A stretch of 64,000 bases of DNA from Phascolomyces articulosus (lineage: Eukaryota; Mucoromycota; Mucoromycetes; Mucorales; Lichtheimiaceae), in the NCBI GenBank assembly GCA_025677815.1, contig JAIXMP010000009.1, forward strand, positions 868,001 to 932,000, written 5' to 3'. Shown in pieces: positions 35,338-48,123 of the stretch. Position numbers and translations under genes: made by a program. The number at the start of each line of letters is the position of its first letter. The stretch's first letter is position 1. The notes below the pieces were generated by a model that was not told where the DNA came from, did no database searches, and was given only the letters and a program-made list of their open reading frames with translations.

Positions 35338-36266
35338 TATGATAGAAATTTACGAGTGGGGGGGTTATTGAAAAAAAAGTGAGAGAAAGAGAGAGAAAGA
35401 AGTTCCAAAGAAATCAACAATCGACTGACTGTTTATTTTATCGACTGTTACTTTCTCTTTTCCAGGGGCGAACATTAACTCCGATTCCTTTCAACCCGGT
35501 CTACTAGTTCCAAAAAGTCAGTGCAACCTGATACAACTTGACCTTTGTTCCTATTGGCTGTCATGTGGAAAAAAACCGCTCATAAATATTGTTCCACTTT
35601 TAATACGCAGTGAGTCAAATAAAGAAGCAAGTGGAAACAACTTTGATAACTAATAGTAAAATGCTGTTATAATTGTAGGAATTATTTACCTTATCCTGTC
35701 CAGTACTCTTTCTTTATGTGACTGATTGTATTATATTATGTGGTTTTCTAGAGGATGATAATTTATTGTTATTTTATAAAAAAAAAAAGACGCGGCCTGC
35801 CATTGGCAAGTTATGAACTATCATCAGTGGATAATAATGTTTTGCTCTATAGAATGTAATGATGGTTTGTTATCGCAAAACACTACAAAAAACAGTTGGT
35901 AGACTTTAGTTGAAACTTGGTCCCTTGGGCTTAGCTATTCTATCACATTATGTTACACGTTGATGAAATATTGTGGGCTTAAAAAATGCGTATTGACTAC
36001 AGGTGTGGTTGAGAAACAGTATTTTTTTTCTGTTCTTCTTTTCTTTCAACCCTTTCTTTCTAAATTTCATTCCGCCAATCACTCCATATCAGTTTATTAA
36101 ATTTGTAAAGAATAGGCGTTTCTTACCAGCCATTACCCATTAATATATATCGTTTTTTCCTGTCATTTCATTATATTTTTACCGCCAAATAATAAGGTAC
36201 ATGAGACTCATCGCAGATCTTCTAGTTGCATAAAATCCGATATAATACAATACTTAATAGTATTTC
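35338..36266. other. Cytochrome c upstream region and gap
   Basis: A (GA)-rich tract at about 35380-35405 lies just upstream of the cytochrome c start. The remainder is AT-rich without coding signal. Confidence 0.55.
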
Positions 36267-38085
36267 ATGAAAGAAGAGATGTATATTATTTATGAAGGTG
36301 CACAATGGACAATCTCTACGAACGAGGAAACACTAAAGAGATATGGTGAACCACCTATACGAGTTCAGGGAATGTTACCTAAACCAAAACTCATATTGTC
36401 CAAACTGGTTCGTGTATTCGATATGAAAGTTATCCCTGGCGCTGAAGCAAATGAAGGATATTATGCGCTATCGTATTCATGGAATCAATCTGGAGATATC
36501 GTTGTTGACAATCTCACTGGAAAAAGCAAACGGGTCGATCAGGGTAAACACGTACTCTATACTTCAATTTGGATACGACGACTATGACACCAACAATAAC
36601 AAAAACTACACTTTCAATCCCATTTATTTCATTTTTAATAAAAGTAACGACAACACGGATAGTACTAAAATACGTGCCAGAGAACAAGGACAGCTGGTTT
36701 CATTTGAAGATATTATTCAATGGACATGCCACGATTTCAACATCAAATACATATGGTTTGATCAATGTGCACCAATCAAGAAGATCTGCTGGGAAAACAC
36801 CAGGAATACACCACATGCACCGAATATATAAAAGTGCTTATTGCACTGTCGCACTCGTGCCTGAATTTTATTTTACGGAAAAAGGTCAAGGTAACATCAA
36901 TTCAAAAGATGTGTTTCAAACCAGTCAAGACGACATTTTAAAATCTGAATGGTTCAAACGATTATGGACATTGGAAGAAACAACGAAAAAATCGCAAAAA
37001 CTACTTATTGTTGGCCAAAACACTCACGTTTGGGCAGGAGGTCCAACCAGCAACGAATCTTTAAACGGGTTTTTCAATAAACCATCAAAAGAACTCAGCA
37101 TTCTACATATTTTATTCTATGTACATATACGAAGAAGTACAAATGATCATGATCGAGTATTTGGACTCGCCAATATTTTTCCGGATGTAATAAAGAATAT
37201 TCATAATGACTATAACCACTTACTGGATGATTTGATGATTCAGTTTTATGGACTTTTGGCTGAAAAAGATACCACCATTTTGGTGTTTGGAAAGCATGAC
37301 AAGTATAAAAGCATAGGAGTATACATTGAGACGCCAGGAGGCATTTTCAATAAAGCGAAATATAATCATCAAGTATGTACCCATTCTAAAGTTTAGCTTG
37401 TCTTCGTGGGCCGGCATTTCTGGAGAGCATCATATGGAACATATCCGATATAATGCAGCAGCAGGTAACCTGAGTGGATACGAAATATCTGGAAGAACAT
37501 TGCGAGTGACATACACCGGCATTACAAGCAATCTTCTCAACAACGACGACGATTTACATGAAGGATTTCGGTTTGGATACAGTCCCGAAGTGAATCGTAC
37601 GGTACAATCACCTAAAGAATCCTCAGAATTATTAAAGAGTAGTATTGGTGATGTATTGCTACGCGTAACAGTTAAAATACCTGGCCAAGATACTCATTGG
37701 AAGGGCATATCAATCTTTATACTCTCAAGAACGGTATTCATGCGATACATACATTTACCTATATTTACAAAAAGCTCCGGATAGTATCGAAATTTATGGA
37801 AATAAGCAAGTCTGATATTCTTGGATTGTATACCAAATCTGCAGTGGAAGGGGTAACGACGCAAATTTCTTTCAACGTTACAGAAGATGTGAATAACTAT
37901 GCGCAATACGTAATGCTTCTTGGAATCAGTTTCATAGATAAAGGATATACGCCAATAACAAAACATCCATACAGCAATAGAACAAGGTGTCAGTGCTATC
38001 CTGTGATTACTAGAAGATACAGTGACAAATAACATTATCGAGCTATTGGTACCTGTAAAATGATATTTGTAGATAATATTTTTTC
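36267..38085 (+). pseudogene. HET-domain-like gene, copy 1, frame-broken
   Basis: The first open piece starts at ATG 36267 and contains GYYALSYSWNQSGDI, the entry motif of HET (heterokaryon-incompatibility) domains. Later pieces carry FNIKYIWFDQ (the WIDQ-like motif), IYKSAYCTVALVPEF, EWFKRLWTLEE (matching RxWTLQE) and DHDRVFGLANI (matching DRVYALLG). The frame changes at least at about 36763, 36806 and 37370, again near 37700-37800, and a TAA interrupts the end near 38032. An intron may start at GTACTC about 36552. HET proteins trigger cell death after non-self contact in filamentous ascomycetes; their role in early-diverging fungi is unknown. As written this copy cannot make a full product. 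Confidence 0.65.
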
Positions 38086-39254
38086 CTCCTTTTCCCATTT
38101 ATCTCTAAAACATATTCAATTCAATAGCCTAGTAGTAATAACAATATACAGTAATTTGTACCACCCTTTTTCCTACATTCTAATTAATTTCAAAGGTTGT
38201 TGGTACTAGTAGATGCAAATAGAAAACGATTTCAGGTACATCAGATGTAGGTAATTTAGTAGCACTGTATAGTATATCCAATAATTCTTTTCATAGTAAT
38301 GAATTTCTTTGCGGTCAATAATATATCGTTCAACGCTTAATATTTCAACATTTCACCATGGTTTATGCATAGGTACTCTATTCTACAAAATAAAAATAAA
38401 AATTTTACTATAAAAATAGTTCCTAAAGACAGACTTTTTTGATCAAAAACATTTTTAACATAAAACGTTTACATGGACCACACAAATGAATTAATTAGTG
38501 ATGATTCTTCTGCAGATTCACCTACAGAAACCTTATTACGACTTTTACTTCCTCTAAATAGCCTAGCTTACCATGGGTCAAAATTAGTAGTTGCCAATAT
38601 GACGATGATTGCAACACTTCCTGAAAAACAGTGAAAGCCGAGAAATCTTATTGGATTATAATAACGCATTTGTATGGAGATACTAGCTATGAATGAAAAC
38701 AAAAGTAGTTTTGTGCACCAATACCGGAAATGGCTTTATGGTATTTTTTATAGTGTATGGTATAGGATAATGGTAAAGATAAGTGCTCAAGGAAAGATTC
38801 ACTATGATAAGTCAAAACGGAAATGGAAGTTTGATATTTAGCATATATGATCAGTATCCTTTCCATACTTATCCATTACGTATCAATTCCTTGTACGCAT
38901 GGTGTAAAGCCATTAGAGACGGCTGATAAAAGAGAGAAAACCAAAAAGGTTTTCTAATCGGCTATCCCCTTTGATGGAGTTTTTTGTAATCGATGAAACG
39001 GGTGATCTATTCTTATAATGTACTAATACTTTTTTTATTAACGTCTTCCCCAACGAGTCATTATATGGCTTTTATCGTGGCAAGGCATTGTGTCATTATT
39101 TGCCTATTCATCCTTTCCAGTTTCAAAAAAAAAAATACATTGAAAAAGAAACATCCATTCAAAAGTCTCAGTGTTTTCAAGGGAAAAAAACAGGGTTCAT
39201 TCTTATTTTTTTCATAGGTATATATACATTCAAAAAAATGTTTCATCATCATCA
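38086..39254. other. Gap with an rDNA relic
   Basis: AT-rich DNA; contains an 18S rRNA 3'-end relic at 38499-38566. Small frames at 38993-39217 are not supported. Confidence 0.55.
38499..38566 (-). rRNA. Relic of the 18S rRNA 3' end
   Basis: Read on the minus strand this is the last about 68 nt of eukaryotic 18S rRNA, ending at the position of GGATCATTA. On the plus strand it contains TTCACCTAC, GAAACCTT and TTACGACTTTTACTTCCTC, the complement of the universal primer region near the 18S end. Compared with the canonical sequence from memory, at least five differences are C-to-T or G-to-A changes; it then diverges after 38560. No ITS or 5.8S follows. It is a non-functional fragment inserted in a gene-poor gap. 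Confidence 0.75.
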
Positions 39255-40881
39255 CTATCTAGCACCAAATATATATTCCATTTCTTCTAAAGTTTTTCCT
39301 TTTGTTTCAGGAAGGAACCAAAGACCAGCCATCGCGACCACTTGACAAGCACCAAAGAAAAAATAAACACCAGATACAGAAGTAGCCGAGAACAAAGGAA
39401 CGCAATAGGTCACCATAATGGAAAATGCCCAGAAAAAACCGTAGGTTAAAGCTAAACCTTTGGCTCTTGTACGCATATTGAATACTTCTGCTGGATAAAT
39501 ATAATTCGTAATACCCCATGTGAAAGAATAAGCACCATCAAAAATATAAATAAAGGCAATAATTGTGTTTCTGGCACCCGTATTTTGAAGATTGATTTTG
39601 CCAGTCCCACTATCCACGGTGGTATAGACTTCAAACAGGGCACCAATAATAAACATACTAATACTCATAATCACTGAACCACTAACGAATAGCTTTTTAC
39701 GGCCCCACGTATCAACCACCCATTGCAATGAAATAGCAGTGCAAACAAAGGATAAAATACCAGTACCACCGGTGGCAGCAATGGATGAAGAAACATCAGA
39801 TAAACCAGCTGTTTGGAAAATTTGAGGTGAATAGTACCAAATAGCTACGATACCAGTAAAGGCGGTGGCAATGCTAACAAATGAGGCAGAGAAGAATCGT
39901 TTCCGGTTGGTATGAGATAATAATTCAACATACGTTCGCTTGCCCAAAGAATGTTCATATTCGATTTCTTCCCTAATCTCATTGAATTCAGCTTGTACAT
40001 TTGTGGTATTACGGAGAATAGCCAATGTAGCCAGTGCATCATCAATGCGTCCTTTATCTACCAACCAACGTGGAGAGAATGGCATGAAAAGCATGGAAAT
40101 ACCAAAGAGCACGGAAAGCAAAGATTGTAATAAATAAGGAGCACGCCAGGACCAGTTTGTAATGAGATAACTCGTACCAAATGTAAGAAAATAGCCAACC
40201 ACTTGACCGAATGTATTCATCAATGTAAAGAAACTGATCAATCGACCGCGAATATCCGGAGGTGCAATTTCAGAATGATATAATGGGATACCGCTTTTAT
40301 TAAACAAAAGATTAGGATATCAAGATAAGCACCCATATTCTTTTCATGACAATCTCTAATTTGGAAATTAAAACTTACTTTGTCAACAATCCCGCACCAA
40401 AACCGGCAACGAGACGACCCGCCAGCAAAAGACCATAGTTATAACCAATGACAATGAAGATATTGCCAATACAGAATAAAACAGTAGCAAATACAATTGT
40501 ATATTTACGACTGAGATGATCTATATCAAAAAAACCAATAATTGGAAAGGTCCAATAATGAAAACGAAAAATTGAAATTTTTTACATACCACAAAAAAGA
40601 GCAGAGAAAAATGAACCTAATGTAGCAGTCATTAAATACAAAGCCAATAAAAGTTCTTGTAAATTATCAATATTATTTTCATTGAAGAAACGCTCCCTAA
40701 ATGGAATCATGGTGAGAACACCACTAGTAGCCCCCGTATCAAAAGAAATAAGAAAACCACCAACTGCGGCTACGATGGAGGACAGATAAACGCCTTTACG
40801 AAAACCGACTTGATCGCCATCAACGAAGGTTTTACCCTGTACTTCAGGATCTACAACTGTCGTTTGTGATGTGACGGACAT
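39255..40881 (-). CDS. MFS sugar transporter (hexose-transporter type), copy 2
   Basis: Exons on the minus strand: 40881-40590, 40520-40379, 40293-39255, giving 490 residues. Same motifs as copy 1, with small changes: SFDTGATSG, DHLSRKY, PLYHSEIAPPDIRGRL, PFSPRWLVDKGR, PETKGKTLEEME. Intron positions and exon lengths are identical to copy 1, so the two arose by duplication and now face each other tail to tail, with cytochrome c and a HET-like pseudogene between. The N-termini and the loop after span 2 differ most. Likely a plasma-membrane sugar/proton symporter. It shares an upstream region of about 530 bp with the methyltransferase gene. Confidence 0.95.
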
Positions 40882-41409
40882 TATAAACTTATGTTACAGT
40901 GGAGGGTATGTAAGGTTAATAAAATAAAAATGTACGTATTGACAATCATAACATGATATAGAAAGAAAGGAAAAATAATAATAATAAAGTTAAAGAAGGG
41001 AAGAAGATTTAATAAAAATCAATGACCCATTCATGAAACATACCCAAATGGTTCTCAAACCAGGTTATAACCCATGAATAGTTATTTACTACTTTAGTGG
41101 ATACGATGGTCGGTATTTGTTTGGGGTTTTCAATTTTTTGATGCAAATGGTATTTTTATGTTGTAAACACTACGACATCAATTATAATCCAGCCTAACAA
41201 AGAGAAGAGTACTGGTTTTTTATACTGCAATATTTCTTATATTAGGTAACTACTGATCAATTCAATGTATTGATGCTTTTTATTTTTGGCTCGTAAAAAA
41301 AGTTCATCTGTCCTACACGAAAATAAAACATCCTTAATTCTCAGACAAAATAATAAAAAGAAAAAACTTTGTTGTTTCATCTTTTTCGCTTTTTCCCGTT
41401 GACAACAAA
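40882..41409. promoter_or_regulatory. Divergent upstream region, MFS copy 2 and METTL25-like gene
   Basis: About 528 bp between two start codons pointing away from each other. AT-rich with AATAATAATAA near 40975 and a T/C-rich tract before 41410. No specific site was recognised. Confidence 0.5.
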
Positions 41410-43227
41410 ATGACAGATCTACCTGATCAAGAGATCTATTTACCCAATGGCTTTACCGATCCTCATGTCTATCTTGATTCAGCAATCAAGTTTATATCGG
41501 ATTTTGATCGACTCATCAACATGCATATTACAAACTTTTTGACACATAATCAATGGACTTATTTACCTGAATCTTGGCGAGAGGCCTTGCTACCCAATGG
41601 TAATGACGATTATGACTGGATATCTCCTTTAGTACACTTGGCGTCAGCAAACACGAGTGCAGTATGTTATTGTTTGCTTTTTGTAAGTTTTTACTAGATG
41701 ATCATATTTACGCAGGTTGGTAATATAGGACAAATGGCCGGAGTCGTTGAAAGAGTATATTGATACCACTGAAAAATTATCATTATCAAGGAAACCGTTG
41801 AATGGCTGTTGAGTATGCGTTATCCATTCTTTTCTTTTAGTTCTTTGCAAGATTTTTTTTAACTTTAACTAATGCGTGTAACTTTTTTTAATTGTGATAG
41901 ATGCTCCTCCTTGCGCTATCGACAAAGTGGTACGACTTGGTATGACGGAAAAGAAGATTCATGAGGTTAGATGGTCAATTCATGAGGGAAAGGACGAAAG
42001 GATGGATTATATTATATAAACCTGGGAAAGGTAGGAGATATAAGGGAAGCTTATTAAAAAAATAGTAGGTAGGACCTATGAGTACTGTCATTCAACGCGT
42101 TGCAAATCGTCGACAACTTGAATCTGTGATGGATCTTGGTGCTGGTCAGGGTTATTTATCAAGAACGCTTGCCTATCAACATGATTTACATGTACTCGCT
42201 GTGGATGGATCAGAAGTACAAACCTGTGGTGCCAAATGGTTTGATCAACATTTGTTAAAATCGCGTCGTCCTCATGCAAGATTAGATCATGTCACGGATA
42301 TGGTCACCTCGGAAAATGTTTCAACCATCTTGGCAAAATGGAGTAAAGCATCAGGAAGAAAAGAAGAGGAGGCATTAGAAGAACAAGAGAAGGATGACGG
42401 AGACAAGCAACAAGAAGATGAAGATGACGAAAAATGGGTCGTATGTGGATTGCATACATGTGGTGATTTAGCAAGTTTAATGCTTCGACTTTTTATCCAA
42501 AGTGATACTATTGTCTCTCTTGTCAATGTGGGTTGCTGCTATCATTTTTTGACAGAAGAGCCTTACGAATCAGCTGGGTTTCCGTTATCACAATATTTAA
42601 AGGATCAGCAGACTTATCGAATGGGATCGACGGCTCATATGTTGGCTTGTCAAACTCCGTCTCGGTGGTCAGACAAACGTGAAGAAACCTTAAAATCATT
42701 TGAGCATCATTTCTTTCGAGCACTATTACAGGTAATATATATACTTAACAAAGAAGACTAGGGCTTATCAATGATACGTGCGTGTGTTTTACAAACGATA
42801 CAAAATGACTCATCTAAACTGTTACCGAATATAGTATATGATGGTGGAGAAGGGTTTAGCCCAAGTGGACAACCCACCTGTTATTGGTCGATTAAACAAA
42901 AAGAAGGATTTTACATCATTCCCTGTTTATGTTCGTGCCGCATTACGTCGTTTAAAGATTCAAGAAAATGCAATTACAGATGATGAAGCAGAGGCATCTT
43001 ATAAAGAATTCAAGGGGAAACAGGTGGATAAGCAAATTGCGATTTTATGGACGGTTCGCATATTACTTGCTCCAGTGCATGAAAGTATTATATTGACAGA
43101 TCGATGGCTCTATCTTAAAGAGCAGTTGAATAGTTTGCCTGAATCAAAAACAAAAGGGGTGTGGATGTGGCCCATTTTCAATCCAATCACTTCACCAAGA
43201 AATATGGTGATTGTTGCTTCGAAATAA
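41410..43227 (+). CDS. METTL25/RRNAD1-like methyltransferase
   Basis: Five exons (41410-41661, 41729-41807, 41901-41965, 42069-42731, 42835-43227) give about 483 residues. After the segment TEKKIHE, which in this family precedes the methyltransferase fold, comes the S-adenosylmethionine motif VMDLGAGQGYLSRTLA (about 152-167). It is followed by LAVDGSE, VCGLHTCGDLA and VNVGCCYH (cysteines conserved in the family). The C-terminal exon has the conserved KQIAILWTVRILLAPVHESIILTDRW. An acidic insert (EEALEEQEKDDGDKQQ) lies between. Family members are predicted methyltransferases with unproven substrates. The exon 2 donor (GTTGAG) is the weakest splice site. Convergent with threonine aldolase. Confidence 0.88.
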
Positions 43228-43593
43228 TTAATTTATTTTCCTCCTTTTCCCTCTCCCGTTGGAAATATATGTAGAGAATGAAATATAGTTATATATTTTA
43301 TTATTATTTCAGTTACTACTACTACTATGCCTTTTTCGTTGCAACGCTTGCTGGGAAAAAAAGGAATACTAAGAACTTAAGAATTTTCTATTAAAAACAC
43401 GTCATCAATTATTGTGGATGGACGCATGAATGGATGAAATGGGCTTGGAGAATATTACGTATGTGTTTCCTTCGAGTAAGTGAATCATGATTTGAGTATA
43501 TTTACACATTTACGTATGGATGTAAGGAAGGAGAGGAGAGGAGAGGAGAGGATATAGAACATGAGGATAATGAAACAGAGAGGGAAAATAAAT
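43228..43593. other. Convergent gap with GGAGA repeat
   Basis: 366 bp between the ends of the methyltransferase and threonine aldolase genes. Holds a run of about five GGAGA units at 43528-43552 near the aldolase end. Confidence 0.7.
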
Positions 43594-45034
43594 TTAGTTC
43601 TTTCCACTAGGATAAGCGGCAGTAAGAGGTTCGATTGTACTATTGCCGTTGTCTTCCTTTACATCCGTTTCCATGGAAGTGGTATTTACAGGTTTACCGT
43701 GTAACTTGACAACACTGGTAGCAACATCCATGAATTGTTCAATCACTTCTGGTGTTACTTGGTAATGTAAAACTACACGCGAGATTGTACTACCGGGTGT
43801 TGCGGTAATCTTGATATTCTTCTTTTTCAATTCAACAGCAAAGTCTTCAACTGTCAAACCAGTAGGTGCAGTATCAATAAACAACATGTTAGTATGGCAA
43901 GGAAGCACCAAACGAATACCAAGAGATTGTAAATGATTAGCAAGACGTGTAGCAAGCTTGTGTGTTTCTGGCATAGTAGGTACAGCAGTTTCGATACAGT
44001 GACGAGCAATCTTGGCAAGGAAACCAGCTTGTCTCCAACCACCACCCATCAATTTACGCAAATGACGAGCATGTCGAATACGATCCTTGGTGGAAGCAAT
44101 AATTGAACCAATGGGTGCACCAGCTCCCTTGGACAAACAAACAGAAATACTGTCGAATAATTTACCATACTCACTCATAGAGACACCAGTAGCTGCACTA
44201 GCATTCCAAAGACGAGCACCATCCAAATGGAGATATAAACCATGTTTATCACAAACGGCACGAATACGTCTGATTTCTTCAATGGGCATAATAGTACCAT
44301 TCAGAGTATTCTCCAATGCAACAACTATTGATTATCAATCGCAGGTTGAAGCAACCAAAAAAAAAAAAAAAAAAAAAAAAAAACATTGTTAGAATGTATG
44401 GAGTCTAATTTTTTTAGTGCCGCTCCGTCTCTTTCCCTTATCGTTTATCATAATTCATGTTGTTGGTGAATACATACCTCGCGTAACTGCACCAGTCAAT
44501 GTATCCTTGTTAATGTTTGCTTCGACATCTTCAGCGGTTAAATACAAACCTTTCTTTGGCATCACTGGAGTGACACTGGCTTGTGAATGATAACTGAGGC
44601 CACCACATTCATGAACAAAGATATGAGCGCGTGCATCACAAAGCACTGAATGAGGAGGTTGGTTCAAAAGAGTTCGTAAACCAATTTGATTTGATTGAGT
44701 ACCAGATGTACAAAACAATGCAGCTTCTTGACCCAACATATTGGCCATGAATGCTTCCAAATCATTGCTGTCATCATCAGCCTATTATAACATTTAACAA
44801 GATAATATATCGTTATCAATACAAAGTGATATAGTCGAAGGAACAAATAAAGAAATTATCGGAAATCATTTGATATGAAATGACCTGATGACAAATTTTA
44901 CTTACAGTAAAAACATCATCACCACGGGATGCTGTCTTCATGAGATCAAACATTTCATCTGTGGGTTGGGTAGCTGTGTCACTTGTCAAATCATAGACAT
45001 GTTCTCGTGCAGCGTTATCAATGACGGGTGACAT
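43594..45034 (-). CDS. L-threonine aldolase (low-specificity type)
   Basis: Three exons, 45034-44906, 44781-44478 and 44324-43594, give 387 residues, the usual family length. The N-terminal DLTSDTATQPT, the ...RGDDVFT segment, and HECGGLSYH are family features. HLDGARLWNA and the pyridoxal-phosphate lysine in SVCLSKGAGAPIGS (about K210) complete the active site. It cleaves L-threonine and allo-threonine to glycine and acetaldehyde and is a main source of glycine in fungi; cytosolic, as no targeting peptide is seen. The last 25 residues (TSMETDVKEDNGNSTIE...) are an acidic tail. The second intron contains 27 consecutive A on the plus strand. Confidence 0.95.
44357..44383 (+). repeat. A27 homopolymer in threonine aldolase intron 2
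   Basis: 27 consecutive A, read as T in the transcript, just downstream of the exon 3 acceptor side; lies inside the intron. Confidence 0.95.
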
Positions 45035-48000
45035 GATTGTCTTTTCTTTTATATATAAAAAACGGGAAGAAGTGGAAAAAAAAGGTAGGTTCAATTCAAG
45101 TTTTATTTTATAATCATCAAAAAGTTATTGAAAAACCGTTTTCTCCGACGCTTTCCCACGATAACCCCGCAGATTCGGCTTTATCAAAAGAATACTAAGC
45201 ACTAAAATAGTAAATAAATGGGCTTTGAGTCTTCCGAGGTATCCAGATTTAGACTTGTAAAAAAAATGAGATAAATTGCTGTCATGTCGCTCCTCTTGGT
45301 ACTATCACTCCTTTCTTTTTTTTCCCTTTTCTTTCAATAATCTCTTATCGCTATTAAACATACAAAATATATTCTACTTGTACTAATAATCAACACAAAA
45401 GCATTATCGATTACTAAATCACCAAAAAAATACCATGCATTCTGTACGACTATTTCTATATATTTATAACTGAATGACGTTCGCATTTTTATTGTTTATT
45501 TTTATTTTTTTGATTTGTTGTTGTGAGTTAGCAGTGTGTGTGGGGTGGCGTGGAAAAATGAATGCAGCTCTCGGATAAATTTCTTTAGTTTAATTTAACA
45601 TGTTTCTGATATTCTGATCCTTTATTCTTTCCATTACAGGCAACTTTTCCCTTTTTTTTTTCTAACCAAATGAAAAATTTCTTTCAGTAAGAATATTTTT
45701 TATACAAGTTACTCGGTCCTCATCTCTGTTGTTATCGTGGTACATTATTTACATGTTTCTTTTGTTGAAAACGCCCAAGGAAATGTTTTATATTCTATAT
45801 GTATTACCTAAATTTACTTTTTGAAACCATGATATCCATAGAGCCATTATTGCAATTCGTCCATTATGATTGAGTCAATCAACACATACTATACTACTGA
45901 AAGGTAGATACCTGTCAATTTCTTGAAAAACTTTTTCAGTAGTACAGATCGTATTCTAATCTCATATACCAACCACATTTAAGTTTGACCCCACCACACT
46001 TTACCCATCAACCCAACAATTTTAAAAAAATATTTTTTTGTCCGAAAAACCGTCATTCTTATTACTAACGTAAAAAACGATAGTTTTTGGTAAAGTGTAT
46101 TGAAATGGATCGTATAATAAAGGTTTAGTAGAATGGTGGTGAAGCTATATTTGACTATTATATGCCTTCGTATGTTTTTTTCCTTACTGAATAAAAGTTG
46201 TTCACCATCACTCAGGAAAAAGTAAAATGTTTACAACTATTTGAATCTAGACCATTTGTCATTCTTTTCAGATAACTTGTCTCTTAAGTAGTCTCTTACG
46301 CATTTTTTTTGACATCATATGATGTATCTTTTTTTTTTGATTTATGTTTCTATGCTGCTTCAAAAACACTCTCCTCTATTTTTTAGTTGTTGAATAGACT
46401 GAGTTTCAGCAATGAGGATTCATCAATGATAACATTTTATGTAATAGGAACATTACTACAAGGGGAAAAGAAATACCGCTGAATGCATTCTTAGGGTCGG
46501 TTGGGTATAAATTTAGTATACTTTAGTAGCGTGGGGTAATTTCACCTTATTTTGCTTTTAATCGAAACTCCTTCTAAGCCGTTTATTAATATTATTATTT
46601 TTTGCTTGCTTGATAGTTTCAGAACGTTCTTATGATTCTTATAAGAGTATAAACCCATGGAAATTGTATTATTTTTTTTCCTCCCGCATAAATCTGTTTT
46701 GTATAACACTTAAATTTTGAGAAAACATAACATTATATTACTACTACTTAGTCACTTTGTAGAAATTCAAGTCGCTCCAGGTGCCATACTATATATTTTT
46801 CCTCCCCTTCTTAAAGTATATAATATGATATCTACCATGGCCAGACATCTATTTTTCACTTATTGTTGACCTAGAAATATTAGGGAAGGAAATGGATAGG
46901 TTTTGGATCGAATTATGAATAACTGTGGTCAACGAGTAAGCTTATTTATATCTACAGTTATTACTTTGCGACCATTTAATAAAATAGTTTGCATATACAT
47001 TTTTATGTATAATAATCACGTTGTTTTTTCTTGTTATTTATATATCAATAATTATCTTAATATTCAATTTAAATATTTATCGAAAAACATTTCCTTTAGT
47101 AATATATTCAGGACATACAAATAAATGATGTTTCATTATATCAATATAATGCATCATTATGTAATAACGATAATACCAATACGTGTACATTTGTTCGTTA
47201 TATCACCGGCCTGACTTATTAATGAATAAAGGGCAGGTAAGCTCTTTGGTTTATATAGTTATTTTATCATTAGGGTCTTCCGTCTCTAATAATGCACTAC
47301 TACCACTGATATCCAATTAATACAGCGAAAACGATTTATCTGTGGTTAGTGACATGTGGCATATCATATAATGGAATCTTCCTTGATGAAATAATCTTAA
47401 TCACGGAGAAATAAAGAGGGAATGCAAACAGTTGGATAATATGATCTATCAATAAGTGCAACAACGATGATAGAACGTGCTTAATCGAACTTTGCCTCCT
47501 TGTGAAAATGCAACATAGCTATTCATTCTATCCATTTTTGAATTTTTTCAGTATGTTTTATATATAATGAAATTGTTTAACAAGAAGCTTACACAATATT
47601 TCATCACTGTTATCTTGACAACAACGAGTCACCTGCAGCAACAAGCACAGAATTAAAAGATCTACATTATAGAAGCTTGAAAAATTGGACAATCCTGCTG
47701 AAGCACAGCTTCCAGTGTTTGAGAAGACATGTGGTTATTTAAAAAAAAATGGAAATAATCACTGGTCCCAACACTTTTCTTTAGTTTTTGGTATAATGTC
47801 GAGATTTGAAAAGATCGATACCTTAATGATTACAGAAATGTAGTAGCAACAAAGTATAGTGTGACAATACACTATAAATAAGTATTAAAATAAATGCGTT
47901 TACTTATCAAAGTATTTATATATGAAAAGGCGTTGGGAATGACTTCATTTTAAAATATTCACAGCAAAACTCCAACTCCACAGTTATAATCTTATAGGAC

Positions 48001-48117
48001 AGTTTTCAAGATAAAGAAAGTGATGCATAGGTTCAGCCGATCCATAAGCAATAAACAAAATTATTTCATTTTAACAGCTTCTTGTCTAGCTACTACTTTT
48101 TAGAACCATTTCTTTGT
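45035..48117. other. Gene-poor stretch
   Basis: The left end is the aldolase upstream region. Elsewhere AT-rich without a complete gene. A short hairpin with arms CTACTGAAA and TTTCAGTAG lies near 45893-45948. A coding-like relic lies at 47584-47843. The 73-codon frame at 46903-47124 is not supported. Confidence 0.5.
47584..47843 (+). pseudogene. Coding-like relic with a frame change, unidentified
   Basis: One frame reads EAYTIFHHCYLDNNESPAAT then STELKDLHYRSLKNW; from about 47678 another frame reads KLDNPAEAQLPVFEKTCGYL then KKNGNNHWSQHFSLVFGIM up to a TAG at 47841-47843. The two join naturally around RSL/EKLD, so a short insertion or deletion probably broke one reading frame. No family recognised; possibly part of a mobile-element protein. 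Confidence 0.4.
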
Positions 48118-48123
48118 TATTCA

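Noticed and set aside
38473..38634. 53-codon open frame starting MDHTNEL
   Set aside because: The middle part is the antisense of the 18S rRNA end, so this is not a protein gene.
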